A stretch of DNA of 64,000 nucleotides from Salipiger sp. H15 (GTDB lineage: Bacteria > Pseudomonadota > Alphaproteobacteria > Rhodobacterales > Rhodobacteraceae): the NCBI RefSeq assembly GCF_040409955.1, contig NZ_CP123385.1, positions 913,501 to 977,500 on the forward strand. Reading direction: 5' to 3'. A program made the position numbers and the translations under genes. The notes beneath the pieces are model-generated. The model saw only the letters and a list, made by a program, of their open reading frames with translations. It was not told where the DNA came from and did not search any database. Numbering within the stretch: position 1 is the stretch's first letter; each line of letters starts with the position of its first letter. Shown piece after piece: positions 11,047 to 19,014 of the stretch.

Positions 11047-12545
11047 GCCGCGTCCTCCGCCGCGATGGCCTCGACGATGGCCTTGGTCGAGATCTCATGG
11101 CCGGTCAGCTCGCCCACCTGTCGGCGGTCGCGCAGCACGACGATGCGACTGGAATAGGCCACCAGTTCCTCCATTTCCGACGAGGCGACGATCAGCGCCA
11201 TGCCCTTGCGGCGCAGCTCCTCGATCAGCGCGATGATCTCGGCATGGGCGCCGACGTCGATGCCGCGCGTCGGCTCGTCGAGGATCAAGAGCTCGGGCTC
11301 GGTCGCCAGCCAGCGCGCCAGCAGCGCCTTCTGCTGGTTGCCGCCCGAGAGCAGCCGGATCGGCATGTCGAGCGAGGCGAGGCGGATGTCGAGCGCCTTG
11401 ACATAGTGCTGGGCGATCTCCTCGGCCCGCGCGCGCGGGATCGGCCGGTGCCAGCCCTGCCGCGCCTGCAGCGACAGGATGATGTTCTCGCGGACCGACA
11501 GATCGCCGACGATGCCGTCGGTCTTGCGGTCCTCGGGGCAGAGCGCGAAGCGGTTGCGGATCGCCTCGCGCGGGCTCGTGATGCGCAGCGGCTTGCCGCG
11601 CAGCGCCGCCGTGCCCTGATCGGCGGCAACGACGCCGAAGACCACGCCCAGCGTCTCGCTGCGGCCCGAGCCGAGCAGCCCGGCAAGGCCGACGACCTCG
11701 CCCTCGCGGATGTCCATGTCGAAGGGCTCGATGCTGCCGCGCTTGCCGTATCCCTTCAGCGAGAGCAGCAACTCGCCCGGTTCGGACTGCGCGCGGTGAT
11801 GCGTCGCGGCCTCGAGCGCGCGGCCCAGCATCAGCGTCACGATCTCGGTCTGCGTCGCGTCGGCCAGCCGCCGCGTGCCCACCACCCGGCCGTTGCGCAG
11901 GATCGTGGCGCGGTCCGAGATGGCAAAGACCTGGTCGAGGAAATGGGTGATGAAGACGATGGCGAGCCCCCTGCCCTTCAGCCGCTCGATCACCGAGAAG
12001 AGCAGCTGCACCTCGTCGTGGTCGAGGCTGGCGGTGGGCTCGTCGAGGATCAGCACCTTGCCGGAAAGCTCGACGGCACGGGCGATGGCGACGATCTGCT
12101 GGATGGCGATCGAATAGCTCGACAGCAGCCGGGCCGGGTCGATCTCGAGCCCGTAGTCGCGCAGGATGCGGCGCGAGTCGGCCTTCATCCGGCGGTGATC
12201 CACCATGCCCCAGCGCATCGGCTGGCGCCCCAGAAAGAGGTTCTCGGCCACCGTGAGGTTGGGCAGGAGGTTCACCTCCTGGTAGACGGTGCCGATGCCG
12301 AGCGCCTGGCTGCCCAGGGGATCGCGCGGGTCTATCTCGGCTCCGCCAAGGGTGATGGTGCCGCCGTCGCGGCTGTAGGCGCCGGTCAGGCACTTGATCA
12401 GCGTGGATTTCCCTGCGCCGTTCTCGCCCAGGAGCGCGTGCACCTCGCCGGGATAGAGCGCCAGCTCGACGTCATCGAGCGCGATGGCGCCCGGAAAGAA
12501 TTTGCTGATGCCGCGCGCGTGCAGCACCGGTTCTGGCTGAGCCAT
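11043..12545 (-). CDS. ytfR: Sugar ABC transporter ATP-binding protein, YtfR type
   Basis: The 500-residue protein is a double ABC ATPase. The first half has Walker [13 protein letters not shown] near residue 40 and [13 protein letters not shown]; the second has a degenerate P-loop (GLLGSGRSE), an LSGGNQQKA signature and [12 protein letters not shown]. It energises import through YtfT/YjfF. It begins 90 bases after ytfQ, with an imperfect hairpin in that gap. Confidence 0.9.
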   Translation of the reverse strand: MAQPEPVLHARGISKFFPGAIALDDVELALYPGEVHALLGENGAGKSTLIKCLTGAYSRDGGTITLGGAEIDPRDPLGSQALGIGTVYQEVNLLPNLTVAENLFLGRQPMRWGMVDHRRMKADSRRILRDYGLEIDPARLLSSYSIAIQQIVAIARAVELSGKVLILDEPTASLDHDEVQLLFSVIERLKGRGLAIVFITHFLDQVFAISDRATILRNGRVVGTRRLADATQTEIVTLMLGRALEAATHHRAQSEPGELLLSLKGYGKRGSIEPFDMDIREGEVVGLAGLLGSGRSETLGVVFGVVAADQGTAALRGKPLRITSPREAIRNRFALCPEDRKTDGIVGDLSVRENIILSLQARQGWHRPIPRARAEEIAQHYVKALDIRLASLDMPIRLLSGGNQQKALLARWLATEPELLILDEPTRGIDVGAHAEIIALIEELRRKGMALIVASSEMEELVAYSSRIVVLRDRRQVGELTGHEISTKAIVEAIAAEDAA

Positions 12546-12575
12546 CCCGAAGTCCCCTCCCCTGGACAGGGTTCT

Positions 12576-12602
12576 GCGCCTCCCGGAAGCTCCGGAAGGC
12601 GC
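12576..12602 (-). terminator. Imperfect hairpin between ytfQ and ytfR
   Basis: GCGCC (12576-12580) pairs with GGCGC (12598-12602) and, inside, CCGGA (12583-12587) pairs with TCCGG (12591-12595). It is the third hairpin of the window placed between a binding-protein gene and its ATPase gene. Likely role is mRNA stabilisation or partial attenuation. Confidence 0.5.
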
Positions 12603-12635
12603 CCGTGGCGGAAGCGGTGCCCCCGCCGCGCAGCG

Positions 12636-13589
12636 TCAGTATCCGAGATCCTTCTTGCTCTCGTAAATGGCCGCGTTGTCGTCGGCGCTGGTGTAGAGCT
12701 TGGATTCGGTCTGGATCCACTTGGCCGGCATGGTGCCGTCCTTCCAGTAGGCTTCGAGCACGTCAAAGGCCGGGCCCGCCATGTTCGGCGTCAGCTCGAC
12801 CGTCGCGTTGGCCTCGCCGGCCTTCATCGCGAGGTGGATGTCGGGCACCGAGTCGATCGACACGATCTTGATGTCCTCGCCCGGCTTCAGGCCGGCTTCC
12901 TTGATCGCCTGGATCGCGCCCACGGCCATGTCGTCGTTATGCGCGTAGAGCGCGCAGATATTGGCGCCGCCCTCGGACTTGAGGAAGCTCTCCATCACCA
13001 CCTTGCCCTGCGCGCGGGTGAAGTCGCCGGTCTGGCTGCGGGTGATCTTGATGTTCGGCGCGTCCGCGATGGCTTCCTCGAAGCCCTTCTTGCGGGCGAT
13101 CGCCGGGGACGAGCCCGTGGTGCCCTGCAGCTCGACCACCGGGCAGTCCTTGCCCGCAACCGCTTCCTTCAGCCAGTTGCCGGCCACCATGCCCTCGTGC
13201 ACCTGGTCGGAGGTGACGGCGGTCATGTAGAGATCTTCCGGCGCGTCGATGTTGCGGTCGAGCAGGATCACCGGGATGTTGGCGTCCTTGGCCTCTTCCA
13301 GCACCTCGTCCCAGCCGGTGGCGACCACGGGCGCGAGCAGGATCGCGTCGACGCCCTGCGCGATGAAGCCACGGATCGCCTTGATCTGGTTCTCCTGCTT
13401 CTGTTGCGCGTCGGCGAATTTCAGGTTGATGCCGCGGGCCTCGGCCTGTTGCTTGGTGACCGTGGTCTCGGCGGCACGCCAGCCGGATTCCGAGCCGATC
13501 TGGCTGAAACCGACGGTCTCGCCCCCGGCCAGCGCCATGGCGGGCACAAGGATAGCGGCGCTTGCGAGCAAGCTTTTAAGAATGTTCAT
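12636..13589 (-). CDS. ytfQ: Periplasmic galactofuranose-type sugar-binding protein YtfQ
   Basis: The 317-residue protein has a signal peptide (MNILKSLLASAAILVPAMA, cleaved near residue 22) and a type I periplasmic-binding fold. The start of the mature chain (VGFSQIGSESGWRAAET) and the motif LYAHNDDMAVGAIQAIKEAG closely follow E. coli YtfQ, which binds galactofuranose and galactopyranose. It is first in the ytfQRT-yjfF-regulator operon. Imported galactose could feed the galactose/arabinose dehydrogenase pathway at the left end of the window (inference). Confidence 0.88.
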   Translation of the reverse strand: MNILKSLLASAAILVPAMALAGGETVGFSQIGSESGWRAAETTVTKQQAEARGINLKFADAQQKQENQIKAIRGFIAQGVDAILLAPVVATGWDEVLEEAKDANIPVILLDRNIDAPEDLYMTAVTSDQVHEGMVAGNWLKEAVAGKDCPVVELQGTTGSSPAIARKKGFEEAIADAPNIKITRSQTGDFTRAQGKVVMESFLKSEGGANICALYAHNDDMAVGAIQAIKEAGLKPGEDIKIVSIDSVPDIHLAMKAGEANATVELTPNMAGPAFDVLEAYWKDGTMPAKWIQTESKLYTSADDNAAIYESKKDLGY

Positions 13590-13630
13590 GATGTCCTCCC
13601 TCGGACCTCTCCTCAGGTCCGTAGATCATT

Positions 13631-13650
13631 AAGTATTACTTTATTACTAT
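13631..13650. promoter_or_regulatory. Candidate operator upstream of ytfQ
   Basis: An AT-rich patch 42 bases upstream of ytfQ holds the dyad AAGTA-T-TACTT (13631-13641) and, on the minus strand, two copies of AGTAATA spaced by one base. FadR-family regulators bind short symmetric AT-rich sites, and the last gene of this operon encodes one. Position and repetition are the only evidence. Confidence 0.35.
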
Positions 13651-13773
13651 TGTAAAGCGTCCTGTGAGGCGCTTCGCCGGCTCCGATGAAAATAAGTGAA
13701 ATCATGGTCTTGCGGCGCATGTCCCCACGGAGACGCGCGGGCGCGCCCGACTCAGATCCGGCGGCGGTGCGGG

Positions 13774-14259
13774 TCATCCGCGCGAGAAGAGCCGGGCGTC
13801 CCAGGCGATGGGCGTCTCCAGCCCCGGACGGATCCGCGCGAAGTCCGGGTGCGCCGCATTGAAGAGGAAGTTGCGCTCCACCGGCGCGACGGCGCTCGGC
13901 ACGACAAGCACGGCAGAGCGCCGCTCTTCCACCCATGCGTGGCCGAAGGCGGCGGCCCCCGGATCGCCGGACTGCTGCCAGCCCGGCGCGAGGTGGTCGG
14001 CAAAGACCTCGTAGCTTACGCCCGCGGGAATGGTGATCTCGAGCGCGTGCTGGCCCTCGGGCAGGATCCCGGCGAAATGCACCAGCTTCTCGAGCATGGC
14101 GGTCGAGAAATGCTCGGAGGCGTAGATCACCGGATCCCCGGCCATGTGCCAGCGCCCGCCGTAGCGCAGCGCGCCGCCCTCGGACCAGATCGGATACCGC
14201 CCCTCGGGATCGCCGATGCGCCAGGCGCGGCGCTCGGCGTCGAAGCGGCGGTGGGTCAT
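13774..14259 (-). CDS. RES-domain toxin of a RES/Xre toxin-antitoxin pair
   Basis: The 161-residue protein is a RES-domain toxin; characterised members stop growth by destroying NAD+. R36 (GGRWH), Y46 (VIYAS) and E57 (MLEKL) have the same spacing as the active-site Arg-Tyr-Glu of studied RES toxins, so the enzyme looks intact. Its ATG overlaps the antitoxin stop (ATGA). The pair lies directly beside the replicon's rep gene, where plasmid-addiction systems are common. Its end leaves 184 bases before ytfQ, which hold that operon's promoter. Confidence 0.88.
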   Translation of the reverse strand: MTHRRFDAERRAWRIGDPEGRYPIWSEGGALRYGGRWHMAGDPVIYASEHFSTAMLEKLVHFAGILPEGQHALEITIPAGVSYEVFADHLAPGWQQSGDPGAAAFGHAWVEERRSAVLVVPSAVAPVERNFLFNAAHPDFARIRPGLETPIAWDARLFSRG

Positions 14260-14699
14260 CAGGCGGCGAAGCCCGACTCGGCCCGGTGCAGAAGGTCGAT
14301 CACCGCGTCCGCCCCGGCCGAGCTGGAGGTGGCGAGATCAAGCGCCGCGCGGCCCCCGAGCATCGGGTGCGGGGCCTCGAGAAAGGCCATGCAGCGCTCG
14401 TGATCGCCGCGGTAGAGGCGCAGCGCGAGCTCGTAGACGCGGGCGAATTCGTAAAGCTTTTCACTGGTTTCCCGGCTGAGCGGCTTGCCCTGCCGGCGCA
14501 CGCGCCGATAGGTCGCCTCGGGCAGGATGCGGAAGAACCGCGCCGCGCCGAGCCGGTCATGCACCCGCGTGGCGCTGTCCGCCGGAAGCCCGTGCGCCAC
14601 CTGCTCGGCGATGCCGAGCCGGTCGATGGCCCCGCCGGCAAGGCCGAGAAGATCGGCGATGCGCAGGGCCTCGGTGGGCCGTTTCTGCAGCGTCTGCAT
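14259..14699 (-). CDS. Xre/MbcA/ParS-type antitoxin (DUF2384)
   Basis: The 146-residue protein has an N-terminal Xre-like helical domain (IDRLGIAEQVAHGLPADSATRVHDRLG) and a C-terminal DUF2384 toxin-binding domain ending in a segment with FLEAPHPMLGGRAALDLA, the signature of RES antitoxins. It precedes and overlaps the RES toxin gene, so antitoxin is made first. Members neutralise the toxin by capping its active site and repress their own promoter. Confidence 0.88.
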   Translation of the reverse strand: MQTLQKRPTEALRIADLLGLAGGAIDRLGIAEQVAHGLPADSATRVHDRLGAARFFRILPEATYRRVRRQGKPLSRETSEKLYEFARVYELALRLYRGDHERCMAFLEAPHPMLGGRAALDLATSSSAGADAVIDLLHRAESGFAA

Positions 14700-14813
14700 G
14701 GAATCTGCCTCCGGCGCTTGGGTGTCAGGTGATATGTATATGGCGCTCAGCTGATCGCGGTCAAGGTCGGCCTGCCCCGTATCCCCCGCCGGTCCCGGGC
14801 CGGGAAGAACGGC

Positions 14814-15608
14814 TCAGCCGGTGATCTCGATGCGGCGCAACCCTTGGAATTCCTGCGCGGCCATGCCCTGGAGCGGCCGCAGATGGTGGGTCAGCACGTA
14901 TTGCGCGGCAAAGGCGGAGGGCGCCTTCAGCATCAGCAGCCCCTGCTCGAAACTGTCGAAGGCCAGCCCCGAGAACCAGCTGCGATGCAGGCCGGGCTCG
15001 GTCTGCGCGAGCCGTGCAAGCGTGCGCGGCCAGGGTCCGGCCTCGCTGGCCTGCGGCTGCGGCGCGGGCGCTTCCGCCGCGCGGGCCCCGAAATCGACGC
15101 GGACGACCTTTTCCTCGGCCGGCGTGCTCTCGGGGGTCTGCACCTCCATGCGGGCCGAGAAATCCGGGCCGACGTTTTCCCAATGCGGCGCGCTCAGCCG
15201 GTAGACCTCGGCGTAGTTGAGCCGGTAGGCAGCCACCCTGCCCCGCACACCGGGCCGCAATTGCAGCAGGATCTCGGCCTTGGTCAGCCGCTTGATCTCG
15301 CGTTTCACCGTGCGTTCGTCGACCGACCAGAGCCGCGCCATCTCGCGCTGGCCGACCGTCAGCTCGTCTGTGCGCCAGTTGTAACGCGCCGTCACCAGGG
15401 CCACGAGCCGCAGCATCGAAGTCTGGACTCCGGGCGATCCATTCAGCCCGGCAAGGGCCAGGGCCGTCAACAGGTCGTATTTCTGGGAGCCTGCCTGAGG
15501 TCCCGTAAATCGTTTGAAGTCCATGATCGTCTGCTCTGCCGCTCGGTCAGGGACGGCTGCATTGGCCGATTCCCCGTTGGCTTCCACACTGCTCGATTTT
15601 CCCGTCAT
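14814..15608 (-). CDS. DnaA-like plasmid replication initiator
   Basis: The 264-residue protein has a central helix-turn-helix (LTVGQREMARLWSVDERTVKREIKRL, about residues 83-110) and a C-terminal segment (about 192-246, PWPRTLARL...LHRSWFSGL...LLMLKAPSAF) resembling domain I of DnaA. There is no AAA+ ATPase domain. This is the design of the DnaA-like replicases that define one of the four plasmid families of Rhodobacteraceae. It is divergent from parA across a 290-base spacer. The start at 15608 lacks a clear ribosome site; an alternative ATG at 15524 (MDFKRF) would remove 28 residues. Confidence 0.82.
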   Translation of the reverse strand: MTGKSSSVEANGESANAAVPDRAAEQTIMDFKRFTGPQAGSQKYDLLTALALAGLNGSPGVQTSMLRLVALVTARYNWRTDELTVGQREMARLWSVDERTVKREIKRLTKAEILLQLRPGVRGRVAAYRLNYAEVYRLSAPHWENVGPDFSARMEVQTPESTPAEEKVVRVDFGARAAEAPAPQPQASEAGPWPRTLARLAQTEPGLHRSWFSGLAFDSFEQGLLMLKAPSAFAAQYVLTHHLRPLQGMAAQEFQGLRRIEITG

Positions 15609-15898
15609 TTGTCAATGTGGGCAGAAAGACGGGACGGGAACCCTAATCCAAATTCATTTGGAAAAAATCGGTTCATTGGTAATGGGTGACAGCATTGATG
15701 ACACCATTTTAGGGGGTGTTTGTCACCTTATCCACCGTTTTGGCCCCAGGGCTGTCACGAAATCCGTGTCGGACCCGCCGCAGAAATCCCGTAATCCTGA
15801 AAAACTTCGCGAAAAAACGAGAAACTCGAACTTGGGGTTTTGCCCTTTCCGCAATTCGCGTTATTGAATGGCCAGTGAGAGAAAACACGAGCAGGCCC
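15609..15898. other. rep-parA intergenic region, candidate replication origin
   Basis: This divergent spacer is clearly richer in A+T than its surroundings around 15640-15720. It holds a perfect dyad TCCAAAT-TC-ATTTGGA (15647-15662), an outer inverted repeat GGTGACA/TGTCACC (15685-15691, 15721-15727), an inner one ACACC/GGTGT (15701-15705, 15715-15719), and TTATCCACC (15728-15736), one base from the DnaA-box consensus. No gene is apparent. The features fit an origin and/or the operators of rep and parA; which is which cannot be told from sequence. Confidence 0.5.
15685..15736. promoter_or_regulatory. Nested inverted repeats plus DnaA-box-like nonamer
   Basis: GGTGACA (15685-15691) is repeated in inverse as TGTCACC (15721-15727), enclosing a smaller inverted pair ACACC/GGTGT. 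Immediately after comes TTATCCACC, an 8 of 9 match to the DnaA box. The block lies about 160 bases upstream of parA and 77 bases upstream of rep. It could bind ParA (autorepression) or the initiator. Confidence 0.45.
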
Positions 15899-17209
15899 AT
15901 GAGAGACCATTCCGACCTTCAATCCATGAACGAGCGCAGCCTCGCACAGCAGGCTGCGGTGCGCCGCGCGACCTTCTCCCCGGCAGAGGAAAAGATCCTG
16001 CGGCCCTTCTCCATCTGGGAGATCAGCCACTTCATGTTCGACGTGCCGGCGGACACGCTGCGCAAGAAACTGGCCGACGATCCCTCGCTGCCGCAGGGCT
16101 CGGTCGAGGAGGACGGGCGCCAGCGCTGGTTCTCGCTGCAGGAGATCAACGAGCTGCGCCGGCGCCTGCGCTTCCGCGGCAAGCCGCTCCTGCCCCACCG
16201 GCCGGCCGGCCGCGCGATGCGCGTGGCGGTGTCCAACTTCAAGGGCGGCGTCGGCAAGACCGTCGTGGCCCAGCACCTCGCCAATGCCGCGGCGCTCGAC
16301 GGCTATCGCGTTCTCGTGATCGACTTCGACCCCCAGGCCACGATGACCCACTCGATGGGCCTCGTCGAGGTGAAGGAGTGGAACACGGTCTGGGGCATCA
16401 TGTGCCGCGACCTTTGCCGCGAGGCCGACCGCATCGCCGCCGCCTATGACGACCCGGCGGACTGCCCCTACCCCACCGCCGACGAGCTGCCCGAGGACGT
16501 GCAGTCGATCGGCGCGCAGCGCATCCAGGACTTCATCCAGAAGACCGCCTGGCCGACCATCGACATCATCCCCTCCTGTGCCAACGCCGCCTTCGTCGAG
16601 TTCGCCTCGGCCCAGTACCGCGCCATGCACAAGGCCTGGAGCTTCTTCGGCTGCGTGTCGCGCTACCTCGACGAGCTGCCGCAGGACCAGTACGACCTGA
16701 TCATCTTCGACTGCCCGCCGGCGATCGGCTACCAGTCGCTGAACGCGGCCTTCGCGGCGGACATCCTCTATATCCCCTCGGGCCCGGGCTACTGGGAATA
16801 CGACTCGACCACGAGCTTCCTCGGTCAGCTCGGCGACGCGCTCGAGGACATCTCGGACGGTTTCGCCAAGGTCGCCGAGGACGCCGGCATCCGCCTGCCC
16901 AAGCGCTTCGACGACGTGCGGCTCCTGATGACCCGCTTCGAGCAGTCGAACCCGCTGCACGTCGCGATGATGGACGCCTTCCGCAATGTCTTCGGCGCGG
17001 ACGTCTGCCGGCACGCCATCGAGATGACCCGCGCGGTCGAGCAGTCGGGCCGCTTCCAGCAGTCGGTCTATGAACAGGACTACCGCCAGATGACCCGCGA
17101 GACCTGGAAGCGGGCGCGCCAGAGCTTCGACGCCGCCTATGACGAGTTCAAGGAGGTGGTGCTGCGCGCCTGGGAAGCCAAGAACGCGAAGGAGGAGGTT
17201 GAGGCATGA
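15899..17209 (+). CDS. parA: Plasmid-partition ATPase ParA (RepA-like)
   Basis: The 436-residue protein has an N-terminal MerR-like DNA-binding region (about residues 38-98) and a ParA/Soj ATPase with deviant Walker A KGGVGKT at 115-121 and DFDPQA and IIFDCPPA downstream. Large ParAs with an N-terminal DNA-binding domain both move plasmid copies and repress their own operon. The ATG at 15899 is chosen because residues upstream of it have no family similarity and would cover the origin-like dyads. It overlaps parB by 4 bases. ATPase action is on ParB-parS complexes over the nucleoid. Confidence 0.9.
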   Translation: MRDHSDLQSMNERSLAQQAAVRRATFSPAEEKILRPFSIWEISHFMFDVPADTLRKKLADDPSLPQGSVEEDGRQRWFSLQEINELRRRLRFRGKPLLPHRPAGRAMRVAVSNFKGGVGKTVVAQHLANAAALDGYRVLVIDFDPQATMTHSMGLVEVKEWNTVWGIMCRDLCREADRIAAAYDDPADCPYPTADELPEDVQSIGAQRIQDFIQKTAWPTIDIIPSCANAAFVEFASAQYRAMHKAWSFFGCVSRYLDELPQDQYDLIIFDCPPAIGYQSLNAAFAADILYIPSGPGYWEYDSTTSFLGQLGDALEDISDGFAKVAEDAGIRLPKRFDDVRLLMTRFEQSNPLHVAMMDAFRNVFGADVCRHAIEMTRAVEQSGRFQQSVYEQDYRQMTRETWKRARQSFDAAYDEFKEVVLRAWEAKNAKEEVEA

Positions 17210-18258
17210 GCAGCAAGAACAAGTTCGGCTTCGGCCCGATCGAGACCGCCGAGGTCAAGCCGCGCCGCCGCGACGTGGGTCCGATGGGCGCCGCTGTGCG
17301 CGAGGCGGCGAGCAGCCTGACCGAGAGTACCGAGAACCTCGTCGAGCAGCGCCGCCAGAACGCCACCGATGCCAAGGCCTATCGCGAGGCCCGGGAAGAA
17401 GGCCGCGTGCTCGTCGCGATCCCGCTCGAGGACATCCGCACCGACGACCTGCCGCGCGACCGTCTCGACCTCAGCGCCGTGGCGACCTCGGACGAGATGG
17501 AGGAACTCAAGGCCTCGATCCGCGAGCGTGGGCAGAAGGAGCCGATCGAGGTCTATCGGACCGAGGGCGGCTACCAGCTGAAGAAGGGCTGGCGCCGCGT
17601 GACCGCGCTGCAGCAGCTGCTGACGGAAACGGGTGACGTGCGCTTTGGCAAGGCAATCGCGCGGGTTGCCGAGGAAGCGGGCACGCGGATCGACCTCTAT
17701 ATCGACATGGTCGAGGAGAACGTGATCCGCGAGGACCTGAGCTTTGCCGAGATGGCGCAGGTCGCGATCACCGCCGCGCAGGACACCGGGCTTGACGGGA
17801 TGGGCGCGGAGGAACTCGTCGGCCGCATCTATGCCTCGCTGCACAAGATGAAACGCTCCTATATCCGCAGTTTCGTCTACCTTCTCGAACAACTCGAGGA
17901 GGCGCTGCCGTATCCAAAGGCGGTATCGCGCAATCTCGGTGTCGACGTGGCGCGCAAGCTCCAGGCCGCGCCGGAGCGGGCAGGGGCGCTGCGTTCGGTG
18001 CTTTCGACGGTGAATTCGGCCGAGGAACAGTCCGAGATCCTGAAAAAGTTCGTCCAGGCGGCGGACCGTGCCGAGAGCAAGGCGCAGGACACGCCGCGCC
18101 AGCGCAGCGTGAAATACGAATTCCATGTCGGCCTGTCCAAGGTCACCGCGCGCAAGGGCGAGTGCCGGATCCTCTCGGAGATCGATTTCTCCTCGGTGGA
18201 CCGCAAGCGCCTGCAGCGCGCGGTGGAGGCGTTCGAGGCCGCTCTGCGCGACGGGTAA
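17206..18258 (+). CDS. parB: Partition protein ParB (RepB-like)
   Basis: The 350-residue protein carries the ParB/Srx N-terminal domain (about residues 65-120; IPLEDIRTDD, LKASIRERGQKEPIEV, KKGWRRVTAL) and a helix-turn-helix half (about 165-225, VEENVIREDLSFAEMAQVAI). It binds the centromere and stimulates ParA. Its stop codon lies inside the first of three palindromes that I interpret as parS. It overlaps parA by 4 bases, so the two are one operon. Confidence 0.9.
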   Translation: MSSKNKFGFGPIETAEVKPRRRDVGPMGAAVREAASSLTESTENLVEQRRQNATDAKAYREAREEGRVLVAIPLEDIRTDDLPRDRLDLSAVATSDEMEELKASIRERGQKEPIEVYRTEGGYQLKKGWRRVTALQQLLTETGDVRFGKAIARVAEEAGTRIDLYIDMVEENVIREDLSFAEMAQVAITAAQDTGLDGMGAEELVGRIYASLHKMKRSYIRSFVYLLEQLEEALPYPKAVSRNLGVDVARKLQAAPERAGALRSVLSTVNSAEEQSEILKKFVQAADRAESKAQDTPRQRSVKYEFHVGLSKVTARKGECRILSEIDFSSVDRKRLQRAVEAFEAALRDG

Positions 18259-18270
18259 CCCGCGGGTTAC
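18255..18270. promoter_or_regulatory. parS-like palindrome 1
   Basis: GTAACCCGCGGGTTAC is a perfect 16-base palindrome that overlaps the parB stop codon. Its half GTAACCC recurs in two larger palindromes downstream, and single halves occur at 18284-18290 and 18528-18534. Repeated palindromes next to parB are typical centromere sites. Confidence 0.7.
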
Positions 18271-18310
18271 GGGACGGGTGACGGTAACCCGGCCAGAAAA
18301 CAAAGGGCGC

Positions 18311-18340
18311 AAGGCCGGTAACCCATGGGTTACCGGCCTT
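18311..18340. promoter_or_regulatory. parS-like palindrome 2 (30-base, may also terminate parAB)
   Basis: A perfect 30-base palindrome, centre at 18325/18326, has core GTAACCCATGGGTTAC flanked by AAGGCCG and its complement. It is followed by TTTTGC, so the same element could act as the parAB terminator. The core is identical to palindrome 1 except for the two central bases. Confidence 0.7.
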
Positions 18341-18540
18341 TTGCTTAGGGGAGGACTGGTGTGCCTGATGGCCCGATGCTCGCGGGTCGTGAGGAGGCGG
18401 TCTGCGTTAACGGTGGGGAAGGGGAGCGCGGTTCGGCGGCGCGAATGAAGACTCGGCCATCAGGTCAAATAAGACGCCTGCGGAACGCTCTCTTGTTCAG
18501 GTGGCAGTGTAGCGGGGCAGGGTGCGCGTAACCCTCCTCA

Positions 18541-18580
18541 GCGCGACTCTGGGTAACCCGTGGGTTACCCAGAGTCGCGC
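18541..18580. promoter_or_regulatory. parS-like palindrome 3 (40-base)
   Basis: Arms of 19 perfectly complementary bases (18541-18559 and 18562-18580) flank a GT centre; the core is GTAACCCGTGGGTTAC. The extended arms (GCGCGACTCTG...) differ from those of palindrome 2, so only the 16-base core is conserved, as expected for a protein-binding site and not a simple hairpin. Confidence 0.7.
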
Positions 18581-18953
18581 AGCCTCTGGGCAAGCGCCTA
18601 AGCTGGTTTCACATCCATCTCTCAAGGATTTTCGGCGAGATGGCTGTCTCGGCGCAACGCCTAGACCTCCAACCGAGCCGTAAAACAAAGAGTGACCCGA
18701 TCCGCGAAGGAGCTGACGGGGCAGGGGAGTCGCGTATGGTTGTGCTCTGAGCGTTTCATCAAGGATAAAGGACACAGCTGGCCGCGGGGTGGGCGCCTCG
18801 AGTCCAGAGACGGGTTCAGCGCTTCAGGGAATATCAGAAGCCAGAAATTGCCGAAATCAGGGGTGATTCGGCCTGAAACCCCAGCGAATCAGGGGTTTGC
18901 GGGCCAAAAAACGGCTTCGAATCGCCTCTAAATGCATGAGAAGGAAAGAAAAA

Positions 18954-18977
18954 TCCCGGCAGATTTCGCTGCCGGGA
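18954..18977 (-). terminator. Rho-independent terminator of the rhaDI operon
   Basis: TCCCGGCAG (18954-18962) pairs with CTGCCGGGA (18969-18977) around a 6-base loop. On the minus strand the stem is followed by TTTTTCTTT, a good U-tract. It lies 37 bases past the rhaI stop. Confidence 0.85.
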
Positions 18978-19014
18978 CGGGATTTTGGCCTCAGGGCCAG
19001 GTATTTGCGGAAGA

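Larger units (their letters stand above)
18259..18953. other. Non-coding region downstream of parB
   Basis: About 700 bases carry no convincing gene. The left part holds the three parS-like palindromes. The right part (18850-18900) holds AATCAGGGGT twice (18855-18864, 18887-18896) and an inverted pair AAACCCC/GGGGTTT (18876-18882, 18892-18898). The middle, about 18590-18840, shows nothing I can identify. Confidence 0.6.

Noticed and set aside
18692..18931. 79-codon open frame in the non-coding region after parB
   Set aside because: It has no clear ribosome site, no recognisable domain and overlaps the repeat block; composition is not protein-like.
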